Shown in pieces: positions 1 to 8,226 of a stretch of 48,177 nt of DNA. A program made the position numbers and the translations under genes. Each line of letters opens with the position of its first letter. Positions within the stretch are counted from its first letter, which is position 1. The DNA comes from Planctomycetota bacterium. Its GTDB lineage: Bacteria > Planctomycetota > Planctomycetia > Gemmatales > Gemmataceae. The notes beneath the pieces are model-generated. The model ran no database searches. It was not told the DNA's origin and worked only from the letters and a program-made list of their open reading frames with translations. The stretch is taken from positions 1 through 48,177 of the forward strand of contig VGZI01000023.1 of the NCBI GenBank assembly GCA_016872605.1. Reading direction: 5' to 3'.

Positions 1-240
1 CGCTTGCGCCAAACCGATGGACTCTGCCTACGCTAGGGGTTCCTGTGCTAATCATAGCTCGCGAAAGATGGGCGTGCACAATTGATAGTGCCAAAAATCT
101 TGGCAAATTCGTTTCAACCCGGTTCCATGTTATTTTCCTTTTCTTTGATCCCATTACTTATTACGATAAATGCTAACGCGAAAAAGTTTCACAATCCCGC
201 CTGACCGCCCCTTTTCTAACGCGATTCTCGAGGTTTGGCC
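1..240. other. Non-coding leader before the first gene
   Basis: No convincing gene is seen here. The stretch is clearly more AT-rich than the coding DNA that follows, with pyrimidine runs around 125-150 and an AT-rich segment around 147-175, and it probably carries the promoter of the PPC-domain gene. I could not fix a -35/-10 pair with confidence. A possible reading frame on the opposite strand extends into the following gene but has atypical composition and was treated as a shadow. Confidence 0.5.
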
Positions 241-2580
241 ATGAAAAAAAATCGGATAATGTTGTCGATTTTTGTCGGCATCATCGTTCTTGCATGCCTT
301 TGCATGGACCCGACTCCCAGCTGGGGCCAAAAGGCGCCCCCGCCCGCCAACCCGCAAGCTCCGACGATCAGCCCCCTGGCAACCGGCGTACAGCGCGGTG
401 TTCCGAACGAATTTGTCATCACCGGAACCAACCTTGCCAATCCCACGGGTGCCTCGTTCGGAGTTGCCGCCAAGGTTACCATTCCGACAGCTGACAAGAA
501 TGGTCTGGACGCCACCAAGTTCAAAATCAACATTGAGGTTCCCGCCACCACTCCGGTCGGTTGGTATCCATTCCGCCTCGCCACGCTGAAAGGCGCGTCC
601 AACCTGCGCGTCCTGTGCATTGACGATATTCCCCAAGTGATCAGCGCGGGCACCAACCGCAGCAAGCCTGTGGCCCAGGCCATTACGGTCCCTTGCACGG
701 TCGCCGGCGCCGTCGCCACGGAGCAATTCGACTACTACAAGTTCACGGTAAAAGCCGGCCAACGCCTCAGCTTCGATTGCCTGGCACGGCGGATCGGCAG
801 CGCGGTCGACGCCCAGATGTCGGTCTATGACGCCAAGTCGATGCGCGAAGTCGCATTCGACAACGATTCCCCGGGCTGCCAAACTGATCCACGCATCAGC
901 TACACCTTCAAAGACGGCGGCGAGTATCTGCTCGAAATCAAAGACGTGCTCAATCGTGGCGGCGGCGAGTACTTCTACCGCATCCGTATCGGCGATTTTC
1001 CCCTGGCAACGACGCCCATCCCGATGGCGGCCAAGCGCGGAACCAAGGCGAAGGTTCTTTTCGCCGGGCCCGCCGTCGATGGCGTCTCGCCGGTTGACGT
1101 CGAAGTGCCCGACGACCCGACAACCAACGTAGTTTGGGTTTCCCCCAAGGGCGCCTCAGGCCTTCACGGCTGGCCCGTTCCGCTCACGCTAAGCGACCAT
1201 GACGAAGCCGTCGAATCGGAGCCCAACAACGATCCCAAGCAGGCCAATCGCTTCTCGGTTCCAGGCGGCATCACGGGGCGCTTTCAGCAGAGCGATGATC
1301 CGGACTATTACATCTTCAGCGTGAAAAAGGGACAGAAGCTGGCGATCGAGGGCCAGACGCTTGAATACTACTCGCCGTCGATTCTCCACATGGTGCTCAA
1401 GAACGCCAAGACCGGCGCCGATATCGCCAAGTCGAACCCGCAGGCGCCCGTCCCGACCGATCAACGCATCGACTATACGGCCACCGACGACGGCGACGTA
1501 CTGCTCGAAGTGACGCATTTGCACTTCGCCGGGGGCGCGAGCGAAACCTATCGCATCACTGTGCGGCCGGCGACTGCGGGTTTCGATGTCGTACTCCCCA
1601 ATGAACGATTCGACGTCGCCCCGAGCGGTTCGGCCGCCATTCCGGTTACCATCGTGCGCAAGGGCTACACCGGTCCGGTCGAGTTGTCGGCTGTGGGTCA
1701 TCCAGGATTCACCGGATCGGCGACGGTCAAAGCGGGGCAAAACGCGTCGCTCCTCTTGGCCGTCGCCAAGGGCGATCTGCCGATGGGCGCTTACCAGTTC
1801 AAGGTCGTCGCTAGAGCCACGGTTGATGGACAAACCGTGACGCAGGCGGCGAACGCGAAGGCCCAGGTTCTCGCCGCAATGAATGGCCTGGCCTATCCGC
1901 CGATGCACCTGCTTAACTCCGTGGCCGTGGCCGTCAAAGAGAAAGCTCCGTTCACGCTGGCGATCAAGATGGATCCGGCCGAGGGGGTTCCGGGCACGAC
2001 GGCGAAAATCACGGTGACAGCGACGCGCGATCCGGGCTTCGACGAAGAAATCACTCTGAGCCCGCCGACGGGGTTGCCGGCGACGATCCCGCCGCTCAAA
2101 ACCGTGCCGGCGATCGCCAAAGGCAAGACCGAGTCGACGTTCGCCATCGACCTCAACGCCAAGACGCCGATGGGCGAGTATTTCATGCTCGTCAATGCCA
2201 AGACGAAACACCAGGGCAAGGAGTTGACCGGCGCCGCCCCGCCGTTGATGCTTGTGTTGGGCCCGCCGTTTGATGTGAAAGTTGAGCCCGCGACCGCGAA
2301 TCTTGCTCCGGGCGGCAAGGCCAAGGTCAAGATCAGCGTTACGCGCAAAGGCGGCTACAAGGGGCCGATCGCGCTTGACTTCCGCAATCTCCCCGCTGGC
2401 GTCACGGCGGAAAAAGCCGTGATCGCGGCCGACAAGAACGATGTCGAGGTCACGCTCAGCGCCGATGTCAAAGCGGCGCCGGCGGCGGCCGTCACGGTAG
2501 CGGTCGGGGGCACGGCGACGGCGCTAAACAATCTCCAGGCCGTCTCGCCTGCGTTTGCCGTCAGCGTGCAAAAGAAGTGA
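241..2580 (+). CDS. Secreted protein with two pre-peptidase C-terminal (PPC) domains
   Basis: The 779-residue product starts at the ATG at 241; a TTG two codons upstream is possible but less likely. A Lys/Arg-containing N-terminus is followed by a hydrophobic stretch to about residue 22 and a probable signal peptidase site near SWGQ, so the protein is exported. After an IPT/TIG-like beta segment (about 45-130) come two PPC-type modules (about 140-250 and 325-450), each with the D-Y-Y-x-F-x-V-K-x-G-Q core and a Gly-Glu/Asp-Tyr-Leu-Leu-Glu-type strand. The rest is Ig-like beta-sandwich repeats (about 455-779) with repeated P-V-E-L / P-I-A-L-D patterns. In planctomycetes such proteins are usually surface or periplasmic. 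No protease domain is visible, so the function is unknown; an adhesive or scaffolding role is only inference. The stop codon lies directly before a TATAAT that may serve the next gene. Confidence 0.85.
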   Translation: MKKNRIMLSIFVGIIVLACLCMDPTPSWGQKAPPPANPQAPTISPLATGVQRGVPNEFVITGTNLANPTGASFGVAAKVTIPTADKNGLDATKFKINIEVPATTPVGWYPFRLATLKGASNLRVLCIDDIPQVISAGTNRSKPVAQAITVPCTVAGAVATEQFDYYKFTVKAGQRLSFDCLARRIGSAVDAQMSVYDAKSMREVAFDNDSPGCQTDPRISYTFKDGGEYLLEIKDVLNRGGGEYFYRIRIGDFPLATTPIPMAAKRGTKAKVLFAGPAVDGVSPVDVEVPDDPTTNVVWVSPKGASGLHGWPVPLTLSDHDEAVESEPNNDPKQANRFSVPGGITGRFQQSDDPDYYIFSVKKGQKLAIEGQTLEYYSPSILHMVLKNAKTGADIAKSNPQAPVPTDQRIDYTATDDGDVLLEVTHLHFAGGASETYRITVRPATAGFDVVLPNERFDVAPSGSAAIPVTIVRKGYTGPVELSAVGHPGFTGSATVKAGQNASLLLAVAKGDLPMGAYQFKVVARATVDGQTVTQAANAKAQVLAAMNGLAYPPMHLLNSVAVAVKEKAPFTLAIKMDPAEGVPGTTAKITVTATRDPGFDEEITLSPPTGLPATIPPLKTVPAIAKGKTESTFAIDLNAKTPMGEYFMLVNAKTKHQGKELTGAAPPLMLVLGPPFDVKVEPATANLAPGGKAKVKISVTRKGGYKGPIALDFRNLPAGVTAEKAVIAADKNDVEVTLSADVKAAPAAAVTVAVGGTATALNNLQAVSPAFAVSVQKK

Positions 2581-2586
2581 TATAAT
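2581..2586 (+). promoter_or_regulatory. Possible -10 hexamer for the STAS gene
   Basis: A perfect TATAAT begins at the base after the stop codon of the PPC-domain gene, 72 bases upstream of the STAS start. The best upstream match to a -35 box (TTGCCG, 2555-2560) gives a 20-base spacer, which is too long, so the -35 is unconvincing. The call rests on the -10 and its position alone. Confidence 0.35.
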
Positions 2587-2658
2587 ATTCGCGTCGTGCG
2601 GACGGCCTTGACGCCTTTTCCGCCCCAGACGCACCAATCCCCAGACGGAGACAGCATC

Positions 2659-3042
2659 ATGAGCACCCCATCGGCGGCCAGCCACGAATCCTTTGACATT
2701 CAGCGTCATGGCGAAATCGCAGTCGTCACGCCGTCGGCTCGCGTCGAAGAAATGCACGAGACGATGATCGAGCAGGCGGCGCGGATGGTGATTCAGTCGC
2801 TGAAAGCCGACCCGCCGGCCGGCATCGTAGTCGACCTCAGCCAGGTCACGTACTTCGGCTCGGTTTTCGTGTCGTTCCTGTTGCGTTGCCATTCCCAGGC
2901 CCGGAAGCATGGCAGCGAAATCGTCCTCGCCGGCGCCAGCGAACCGGCCCACGAATTGCTCAAGTTGCTCGACCTGGAAACCCTTTGGGCGATTTACGAC
3001 ACGCGGCAAGAAGCCATCGCCGCCTTGAGCGGGTCGGATTGA
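2659..3042 (+). CDS. STAS-domain protein, anti-sigma factor antagonist-like
   Basis: This 127-residue protein is a single STAS domain of the SpoIIAA/RsbV type. The ATG at 2659 was chosen because GGAG lies 9 bases upstream; reading further upstream gives a Pro-rich, non-conserved extension. The core has the strand-helix order of the family, with the DLSQVTYFGS segment at residues 59-68. Ser68 falls where SpoIIAA-like proteins carry the phosphorylated Ser, but the preceding Asp of the usual D-S pair is replaced by Gly. Family members switch partners in regulatory cascades by phosphorylation at this Ser. No anti-sigma kinase or phosphatase lies nearby, so partner and pathway are unknown. A GC-rich inverted repeat follows the gene. 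Confidence 0.85.
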   Translation: MSTPSAASHESFDIQRHGEIAVVTPSARVEEMHETMIEQAARMVIQSLKADPPAGIVVDLSQVTYFGSVFVSFLLRCHSQARKHGSEIVLAGASEPAHELLKLLDLETLWAIYDTRQEAIAALSGSD

Positions 3043-3050
3043 TCCACGTT

Positions 3051-3172
3051 TAGGGAGGGGCGAGGGGCGAGGGGCGAGAAGTGCGAGCATCGCGCGAATC
3101 CGCCCAGCGAGCGGGACGATGCGTGTCTGAACGATTCTGCCTCGCCCCTCGCCCCTCCCCTCTCGCCCCTCA
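3051..3172. repeat. GC-skewed inverted repeat (GAGGGGC family)
   Basis: A run of repeated GAGGGGC units at 3051-3080 is mirrored by GCCCCTC units at 3138-3172, separated by about 57 bases. The arms could form a long hairpin between the STAS and QueC-like genes. The right arm ends within 6 bases of the next start codon, so the structure would occlude that start region in RNA. Confidence 0.7.
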
Positions 3173-3177
3173 ATGAC

Positions 3178-3834
3178 ATGTCCCACGAAACTCTTGCGGT
3201 TCTGATCTCCGGCGGACTCGACAGCGCCATACTCCTGGGCGATGTGCTTCGCCGGACGTTGGCGGTATTTCCGATCTACATACGCTGCGGCCTGAGCTGG
3301 GAAGCCGTTGAGTTTGCGTACCTCGAGCGTTACCTGGATGCACTGCGATGCCCTGGTCTCAAGCCGCTGACCGTATTGGCGCAGCCGATCGCCGACGTGT
3401 ACGGCCCCCACTGGAGCATTACGGGGCGAGACGTTCCTGACGCCGACACGCCGGATGATGCCGTCTTTCTGCCGGGCCGCAATGTGCTTCTGCTGGCCAA
3501 ATCGCTTTTGTGGTGTCATCTGCATCGGGTGCCGGCACTGGCGTTGGGATCGTTGCAGACTAATCCGTTTCCGGACGCGACGCCGGAGTTTTTCGCCGGC
3601 TTTCAGAACCTCTTGAACCAGGCGATGCAGGGCCGGGTCGAAGTGTGCTTGCCGTTTGGCGGCATGAAAAAGACGGCAGTGCTGAAGCTCGGCGCCGAAT
3701 TGCCGCTTGAGCATACCCTCTCGTGCATCGCGCCGGTTGGCGCCCTTCATTGCGGCCGGTGCAACAAATGTGCGGAACGCCGTCACGCTTTCGCAGATGC
3801 GGGTATGGCCGATCGAACGCGATACGATGCATAA
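3178..3834 (+). CDS. QueC-like PP-loop enzyme (7-cyano-7-deazaguanine synthase family)
   Basis: The 218-residue product has the ATP-pyrophosphatase P-loop SGGLDS at residues 11-16 and a C-terminal zinc-site pattern of one Cys, nine residues, then CGRCNKC, followed by an ending like that of QueC (D-R-T-R-Y). QueC converts 7-carboxy-7-deazaguanine to preQ0 using ATP and ammonia on the way to queuosine, and the length fits the family. The usual central motif around Y-P-D-C-R-P-E-F reads F-P-D-A-T-P-E-F, so a conserved Cys is lost and the protein is a divergent member. No queD, queE, queF or DNA-modification genes are next to it. It may make preQ0 for tRNA or belong to a related ExsB subgroup with another substrate. 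Confidence 0.75.
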   Translation: MSHETLAVLISGGLDSAILLGDVLRRTLAVFPIYIRCGLSWEAVEFAYLERYLDALRCPGLKPLTVLAQPIADVYGPHWSITGRDVPDADTPDDAVFLPGRNVLLLAKSLLWCHLHRVPALALGSLQTNPFPDATPEFFAGFQNLLNQAMQGRVEVCLPFGGMKKTAVLKLGAELPLEHTLSCIAPVGALHCGRCNKCAERRHAFADAGMADRTRYDA

Positions 3835-3882
3835 CCGCCGCCATTGGCGAGCGTGAAGGGTTAACGCGACGGAGATTTCGCC

Positions 3883-5385
3883 ATGCCGAATGTACTCGCA
3901 ATCGATCAAGGCACGACGAGCACGCGGGCGGCGGTGTTCAACGAGCGCGGGCAATGTCTTGCGAGCGTCAATCGCGAAATTAGCCAGCACTATCCGCGAT
4001 CGGGGTGGGTGGAGCATGATCCGCTCCAAATCTGGCGGACCGTCACGGAGGTTGTGCCGCTCGCGCTCGCCCAAGCTCGGCTCAAAGGGACGGAGTTGGC
4101 GGCGATCGGCTTGACCAACCAGCGCGAAACGATCCTACTCTGGGACCGCGCTACGGGTCAGCCGGTCACGCCTGCCATCGTATGGCAAGACCGCCGCACC
4201 GCCGACTTCTGCCGCGCCCGCCAAACCGACGAGCCGTGGCTCTTCGAGCGAAGCGGGCTCGTCTTCGATCCGTATTTCTCCGCTTCCAAGATTCACTGGC
4301 TGTTGAGCGCCGATCCAACGCTTCGGAGCCGAGCGGAGGCAGGCAAACTTGCGGTCGGCACCATCGACTCCTGGCTGCTATGGAATCTGACAGGTGGCAA
4401 GGCGCACGCGACCGACGTGTCGAACGCCTCGCGCACGCTGCTGCTGAATCTACGCACCGCACAGTGGGATCCGGACCTCTGCCGATTCTTCGGCGTTCCC
4501 GAAGCGATCTTGCCGGCAATTCGTCCGAGCGCGAGTCGATTCGGCGCGACGGCGGGAGTTTCGTTCCTCCCCGACGGCGTGCCGATCGCGGGTATCGCCG
4601 GTGATCAGCAAGCCGCCCTGTTCGGTCAAGGCGGCTATCGCGCCGGCGAGGCCAAGTGCACCTATGGAACCGGCGCGTTCTTCTTGATGCACACCGGTGA
4701 TGATCCGATTCGCTCGAAACACCGCCTGCTGAGCAGCCTGGCCGCCACGATCGACGAAAAGCCGCAGTATGTGCTGGAAGGCAGCGTGTTTATCGCAGGG
4801 GCAGCAGTGCAATGGCTGCGCGATGGCTTGCATCTGATCGCGAGTTCGGCGGACAGTGAAGCCCTAGCCCAGCAATCGTCGGCGGACGAACCGCTCGTGC
4901 TGGTCCCCGGCTTCGTCGGTCTCGGTGCGCCCCACTGGAAGCCGGACGTGCGCGGCGTCTTGTTCGGGCTCACGCGCAACACCTCTGCCGCCGATTTAGC
5001 ACGGGCGGTGCTTGAAGGAGTCGCGCTGCAAGTCGTCGATCTGATCGAAGCGGCGGACGGTGACGCGCCGGCGCCCTTGCAGGCGCTGCGCGTCGACGGC
5101 GGCATGGCGCGGAATGCGTATTTTCTGCAGCGCCAGGCGGATCTGTTCGGGAGACCTGTCGAGGCCTCCCTGGAAACGGAGGCGACCGCCCGTGGCGCCG
5201 CATTCTTGGCAGGGCTTCAAGTCGGCGTCTGGCCCACTCTCGCCACGCTGCGAAGCCTTACGCAAACCAGCACGCGCTTCACGCCTCAGTTGGATCAAGC
5301 TGGACGCCAACGTAAACTGAATCTATGGCGGCGCGCCGTCCGGGCCGCCATTGCGTTTTACGATCAAGAGCCGCGCACGCAGTAA
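3883..5385 (+). CDS. glpK: Glycerol kinase
   Basis: This 500-residue FGGY-family kinase transfers phosphate from ATP to glycerol to give sn-glycerol 3-phosphate in the cytoplasm. The N-terminus has the phosphate-binding AIDQGTTSTRA motif, followed by the GWVEHDP and TNQRET segments typical of GlpK, then GDQQAALFGQ and KCTYGTGAFF in the middle, and the second signature DGGMARNAYFLQ towards the end. Length is normal and no key segment is missing. An upstream ACGGAG supports the start at 3883. No glpF or glpD is adjacent, so the gene seems to stand alone. The last codons and the TAA stop come from a copy of the AAGAGCCGCGCACG repeat (5366-5387) found elsewhere in the window, suggesting the original C-terminus was replaced. 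Confidence 0.96.
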   Translation: MPNVLAIDQGTTSTRAAVFNERGQCLASVNREISQHYPRSGWVEHDPLQIWRTVTEVVPLALAQARLKGTELAAIGLTNQRETILLWDRATGQPVTPAIVWQDRRTADFCRARQTDEPWLFERSGLVFDPYFSASKIHWLLSADPTLRSRAEAGKLAVGTIDSWLLWNLTGGKAHATDVSNASRTLLLNLRTAQWDPDLCRFFGVPEAILPAIRPSASRFGATAGVSFLPDGVPIAGIAGDQQAALFGQGGYRAGEAKCTYGTGAFFLMHTGDDPIRSKHRLLSSLAATIDEKPQYVLEGSVFIAGAAVQWLRDGLHLIASSADSEALAQQSSADEPLVLVPGFVGLGAPHWKPDVRGVLFGLTRNTSAADLARAVLEGVALQVVDLIEAADGDAPAPLQALRVDGGMARNAYFLQRQADLFGRPVEASLETEATARGAAFLAGLQVGVWPTLATLRSLTQTSTRFTPQLDQAGRQRKLNLWRRAVRAAIAFYDQEPRTQ

Positions 5386-5387
5386 GG
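5366..5387 (+). repeat. Half copy of the AAGAGCCGCGCACG repeat, supplying the glpK stop
   Basis: This arm matches the left arms at 8738 and 26842 and the inverted right arms at about 8775 and 26860. It is read in the glpK frame and contributes the final residues and the TAA stop. No opposing arm was seen here. Confidence 0.7.
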
Positions 5388-5404
5388 CGAGCGGCAAGTC
5401 TTGT

Positions 5405-5510
5405 CCTCCCCTCTCCCTCCGGGAGAGGGGCCGGGGGTTAGGGCGGAACCTTCATTTTCCTGTGATTTGCCCTCACCCCCAACCCCTCTTCCGGAGAGAG
5501 AGGGGGGGTG
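5405..5510. repeat. Long inverted repeat, CCCTCACCCCCAACCCCTC type
   Basis: Two arms (about 5405-5444 and 5469-5510) are near reverse complements, and each also folds on itself through CCCCTCTCCC / GGGAGAGGGG-like halves. It fills the gap between glpK and the DUF58 gene. Elements of this composition are dispersed in many planctomycete and some proteobacterial genomes. A related copy appears inside the DUF3179 gene near 17571-17616. Confidence 0.75.
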
Positions 5511-5557
5511 AATCAAGTGCTCCATTCGCAGTAAGCGTGCTGCACTGGGGGATCGCC

Positions 5558-6442
5558 ATGCTCACACCTGAAGTTCTCCGGCAAGTGCGCCGGCTGCAAC
5601 TCCGCGCTCGGCGTGCCGTGGAAGATCCGCTCGGCGGCGCGTATCGCAGCGTGTTCAAAGGGGCCGGCATCGCGTTTGAAGAAGTCCGCGAATACCAGCC
5701 GGGCGACGAAATCCGCAGCATCGACTGGAACGTCACCGCCCGCATGGGGCACCCATTCATCAAACGCTACATCGAAGAACGCGAGTTGACGGTCCTCTTT
5801 CTTATGGACGCCAGTGCCAGCATGAGCTTCGGCACAATAAATCCTACCAAGCGAGACGTGGTGGCCGAGATCGCGGCCTTGCTCGCCCTGTGCGCGGTCA
5901 GCAATAATGACAAGGTCGGCTTGATCGTCGTGACAACCGAAGTCGAGCGATTCGTCCCGCCACGAAAAGGGCCTCGCCACGCCTTGCGGCTCATTCGCGA
6001 CTTGTTCGTGCAGTCGCCGCTGCTCGACGGCACACGCTTGCAGGCGGGGTTTGATTTTCTCAACAAGGTGCAGCATCGCCGGGCGTTGGTGTTTGTTTTC
6101 AGTGACTTTCTTGATCTTGATTATGAACGAGCGATGCGGCGAACCGCACGCAGGCACGACGTCGTCGCCGTGCACGTTCGCGACCCACGCGAGCTGGAGA
6201 TTCCCGAAGTCGGCTTGCTGGAGGTTCACGATGCGGAGACGGGAAACTGCATTCTGATCGACACGAGTCAGCCAGATTTTCGTGCCGCCGTCCAGACCCA
6301 GCGCAGGAATCGCGACGACGCGTTTCGGCAATGGACCCGTGCTCACAACATCGATGTCCTGTCCGCGTCGACCGTAGGCGACCACCTCGATGCGTTGATG
6401 CGATTTTTTCAAGCACGCGAACGACGGCATAAGCAATCATGA
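5558..6442 (+). CDS. DUF58 domain protein (vWA-like)
   Basis: The 294-residue product starts at the ATG at 5558, after a GGGG run; starting earlier would translate the intergenic repeat. The N-terminal half has the DUF58 signature with G-D-E-I-R-S-I-D-W-N near residues 48-57, followed by a von Willebrand A-like domain whose metal-site start reads D-A-S-A-S-M-S-F-G. DUF58 proteins usually work with a MoxR AAA+ ATPase and BatA/BatD-type membrane proteins in envelope stress, cell-shape or metal-insertion complexes. Here the next gene overlaps by four bases (ATGA), indicating translational coupling to a BatD-like partner. The usual moxR gene is absent upstream, where glpK sits instead. Confidence 0.88.
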   Translation: MLTPEVLRQVRRLQLRARRAVEDPLGGAYRSVFKGAGIAFEEVREYQPGDEIRSIDWNVTARMGHPFIKRYIEERELTVLFLMDASASMSFGTINPTKRDVVAEIAALLALCAVSNNDKVGLIVVTTEVERFVPPRKGPRHALRLIRDLFVQSPLLDGTRLQAGFDFLNKVQHRRALVFVFSDFLDLDYERAMRRTARRHDVVAVHVRDPRELEIPEVGLLEVHDAETGNCILIDTSQPDFRAAVQTQRRNRDDAFRQWTRAHNIDVLSASTVGDHLDALMRFFQARERRHKQS

Positions 6443-7383
6443 TTCGGCTCGGCTTGCTCCTGGCGCTGGCGCTCCTCACGGCTCATCCATGCCGCGGCGG
6501 GACCGACACGCAGCGTCAAGGAATCGCGACTCTCGAAGTGCATTTTGACGCAGCGACGCCGAGCATCACCCTGGCCGACCTCGTTGTCGTGACACTGACC
6601 GTGGATGTGCCAGCATCGATGCAAGCGCCAATCGCGCCGTTGACGTTGCCTAAATCGGCGCCATGGGACTTGATCGAACCGGCTAGCCGCACGCGCGAGC
6701 CGATCGAAGGCGGGAAGACTCGCTATCGCATCGTCTATCGCTTCGCGCCGCGGGCGCCAGCGAAGAAGGCGGGGCTATTCTTTCCCGAGGTCAAGCTACG
6801 CCAAGACGGCGCCGAGCAGATTATCACGTGGAAGCCGGTTTTTTTCGAGATCGGTACTCAGGTCACGACGCCGGATCGCGCGGCTCTTCGCGATATCACT
6901 TCGATTGAAGAACTGCCGACATCCCCCGAGTACGACATGCGGTGGCTTTGGTGGCTAGTCGGTTTGGGCGCGATGGCGCTGATCGTCGCTGCAGTGGTCC
7001 TTGTGCGTGTTTGGATGTACCGAGTCCGCGTGCGGACAGCGGGACAATGGGCGATACTCGAGTTGGATCGGCTCATGGCGAGAAAGCTGCCGGAACAAGG
7101 GCGTAGCGAGCGCTTTGCCACACTTCTGACGTTAATTGTGCGGCGATTTCTCGAACGCCGCTACGGCCTTCCCGTGCGTCGCCAGACGACGCCGGAGTTC
7201 GTCCAGTACCTAGGAAGCGTTTCTCATCTCACGGCGAGCGACAAACAATTCTTGATTCAGCTCTTTGAACGCTGCGACGCCATCAAGTTCGGCCTTGCGC
7301 CGTTGACGCCGGTAGAATGCGAAACGCTTGTGCAAGCGGTGCGCGAATTCCTTTTTCGTCATGCGACCGAGCCTGAAGCGTAA
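6439..7383 (+). CDS. BatD-like membrane protein, partner of the DUF58 protein
   Basis: This 314-residue protein begins with a signal peptide (about 1-20), has a beta-rich exported domain to about residue 155 and one membrane helix (about 170-190), then a helical cytoplasmic domain with the L-x-R-R-F-L-E-R-R-Y-G-L pattern seen in BatD- and DUF4381-type proteins. Its start overlaps the DUF58 stop, so the two are co-translated and probably form a membrane complex. The fold assignment is by arrangement and context, not a strong motif. The last residues (E-P-E-A) and the TAA stop are written by a half copy of the GAGCCTGAAGCGTAA repeat at 7370-7383, so the C-terminus was set by repeat insertion. 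Confidence 0.65.
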   Translation: MIRLGLLLALALLTAHPCRGGTDTQRQGIATLEVHFDAATPSITLADLVVVTLTVDVPASMQAPIAPLTLPKSAPWDLIEPASRTREPIEGGKTRYRIVYRFAPRAPAKKAGLFFPEVKLRQDGAEQIITWKPVFFEIGTQVTTPDRAALRDITSIEELPTSPEYDMRWLWWLVGLGAMALIVAAVVLVRVWMYRVRVRTAGQWAILELDRLMARKLPEQGRSERFATLLTLIVRRFLERRYGLPVRRQTTPEFVQYLGSVSHLTASDKQFLIQLFERCDAIKFGLAPLTPVECETLVQAVREFLFRHATEPEA

Positions 7384-7655
7384 GCGCATGTTCAAGGCAA
7401 TTGGCGAAACAAGGCAAGTCACACAACTCAGCCAAGAGAATCCGGTCCAGAAAATTGGTCAATCTGGGTGAAGTTCCCCGCGGCGCCGTGCCGAAATATT
7501 TCTTGTCACGGTCACAAACGAGGAAAGATAAGCAAAATGTCCAATCCCTTTCCAAGTCGTGACCGACGCCAAAGTCGCAACTTATCCTGGAACCAATCTG
7601 GCAAAACGCCTCTGGGGGGGTCTTGAGCCTGCCGGGCGTGTTTCGGAGGATTCTC

Positions 7656-8126
7656 ATGAGAAACTTCAGTCTCATCTATGTTGCTGCCTTCTTGCTGAGC
7701 GCAATGGGGGTTTGGGGATGTAGCCAGCAGAAGACCAGTGCCATCAGCGCCAAGGTGACGGAACTGGAAACACATTACGCCAAGTTGGAAGACGAACACC
7801 GCAGCCTGCAAGTTCATCACGATCAGCATCGCAAGAAACTCACGCAAATCGAGAACCAACGGAACGCTTTCGCTGCCGACAAGAGTGTTCTGGAACAAGA
7901 GAAAGCCGAGCTCGCCAAGCAGCTCGAGCAGATCTCGAGGGATCGGGCGACGCTGGTCAAGCAAGTCGCCCAGCGCACTCAAGAACGCGATACGGCCCAG
8001 AGCAACTTAATGCAGTTCGGCAAGGACCTGCAAGCGCTCGCCGGCCGCGTCGAGGCGGCAGTGAACACCAATTCACCCAGTCCCAACGCGGCGATCATCC
8101 CCGCATCCCGCAGCAAGACCGAGTAA
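7656..8126 (+). CDS. Small coiled-coil lipoprotein
   Basis: This 156-residue protein starts at the ATG at 7656 with GGAGGA ending 5 bases upstream. It has a short signal peptide with a lipobox-like ending (G-V-W-G-C) at Cys22, so it should be lipid-anchored. Residues about 30-125 form one long heptad-rich coiled coil full of Glu, Lys, Gln and Leu; the tail (about 130-156) is Pro/Asn/Ser-rich. The plan recalls Lpp- or YbgF-N-like spacer proteins, but there is no recognisable enzyme domain. It is a single gene, bounded downstream by a strong hairpin shared with the converging MNIO locus. Confidence 0.75.
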   Translation: MRNFSLIYVAAFLLSAMGVWGCSQQKTSAISAKVTELETHYAKLEDEHRSLQVHHDQHRKKLTQIENQRNAFAADKSVLEQEKAELAKQLEQISRDRATLVKQVAQRTQERDTAQSNLMQFGKDLQALAGRVEAAVNTNSPSPNAAIIPASRSKTE

Positions 8127-8164
8127 GCACGTGTCGGACCCTGGCAACATCTCTGACGACAAGA

Positions 8165-8195
8165 AAGCCCACGAGAACGGAGTTCTCGTGGGCTT
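8165..8195. terminator. Perfect 14-bp hairpin between convergent genes
   Basis: AAGCCCACGAGAAC (8165-8178) pairs perfectly with GTTCTCGTGGGCTT (8182-8195) around a three-base loop. A short A run lies on the left and only a weak T run on the right, so it would fit a terminator for the minus-strand MNIO locus at least as well as for the lipoprotein gene. Confidence 0.8.
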
Positions 8196-8226
8196 CATGA
8201 TTTCGATTGGAATATCCATGAGGACC

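Noticed and set aside
2524..4074. Large minus-strand frame of over 500 codons opposite the STAS, QueC-like and glpK genes
   Set aside because: Arg/Ala-rich composition and antisense position to three motif-supported genes mark it as a GC-driven shadow.
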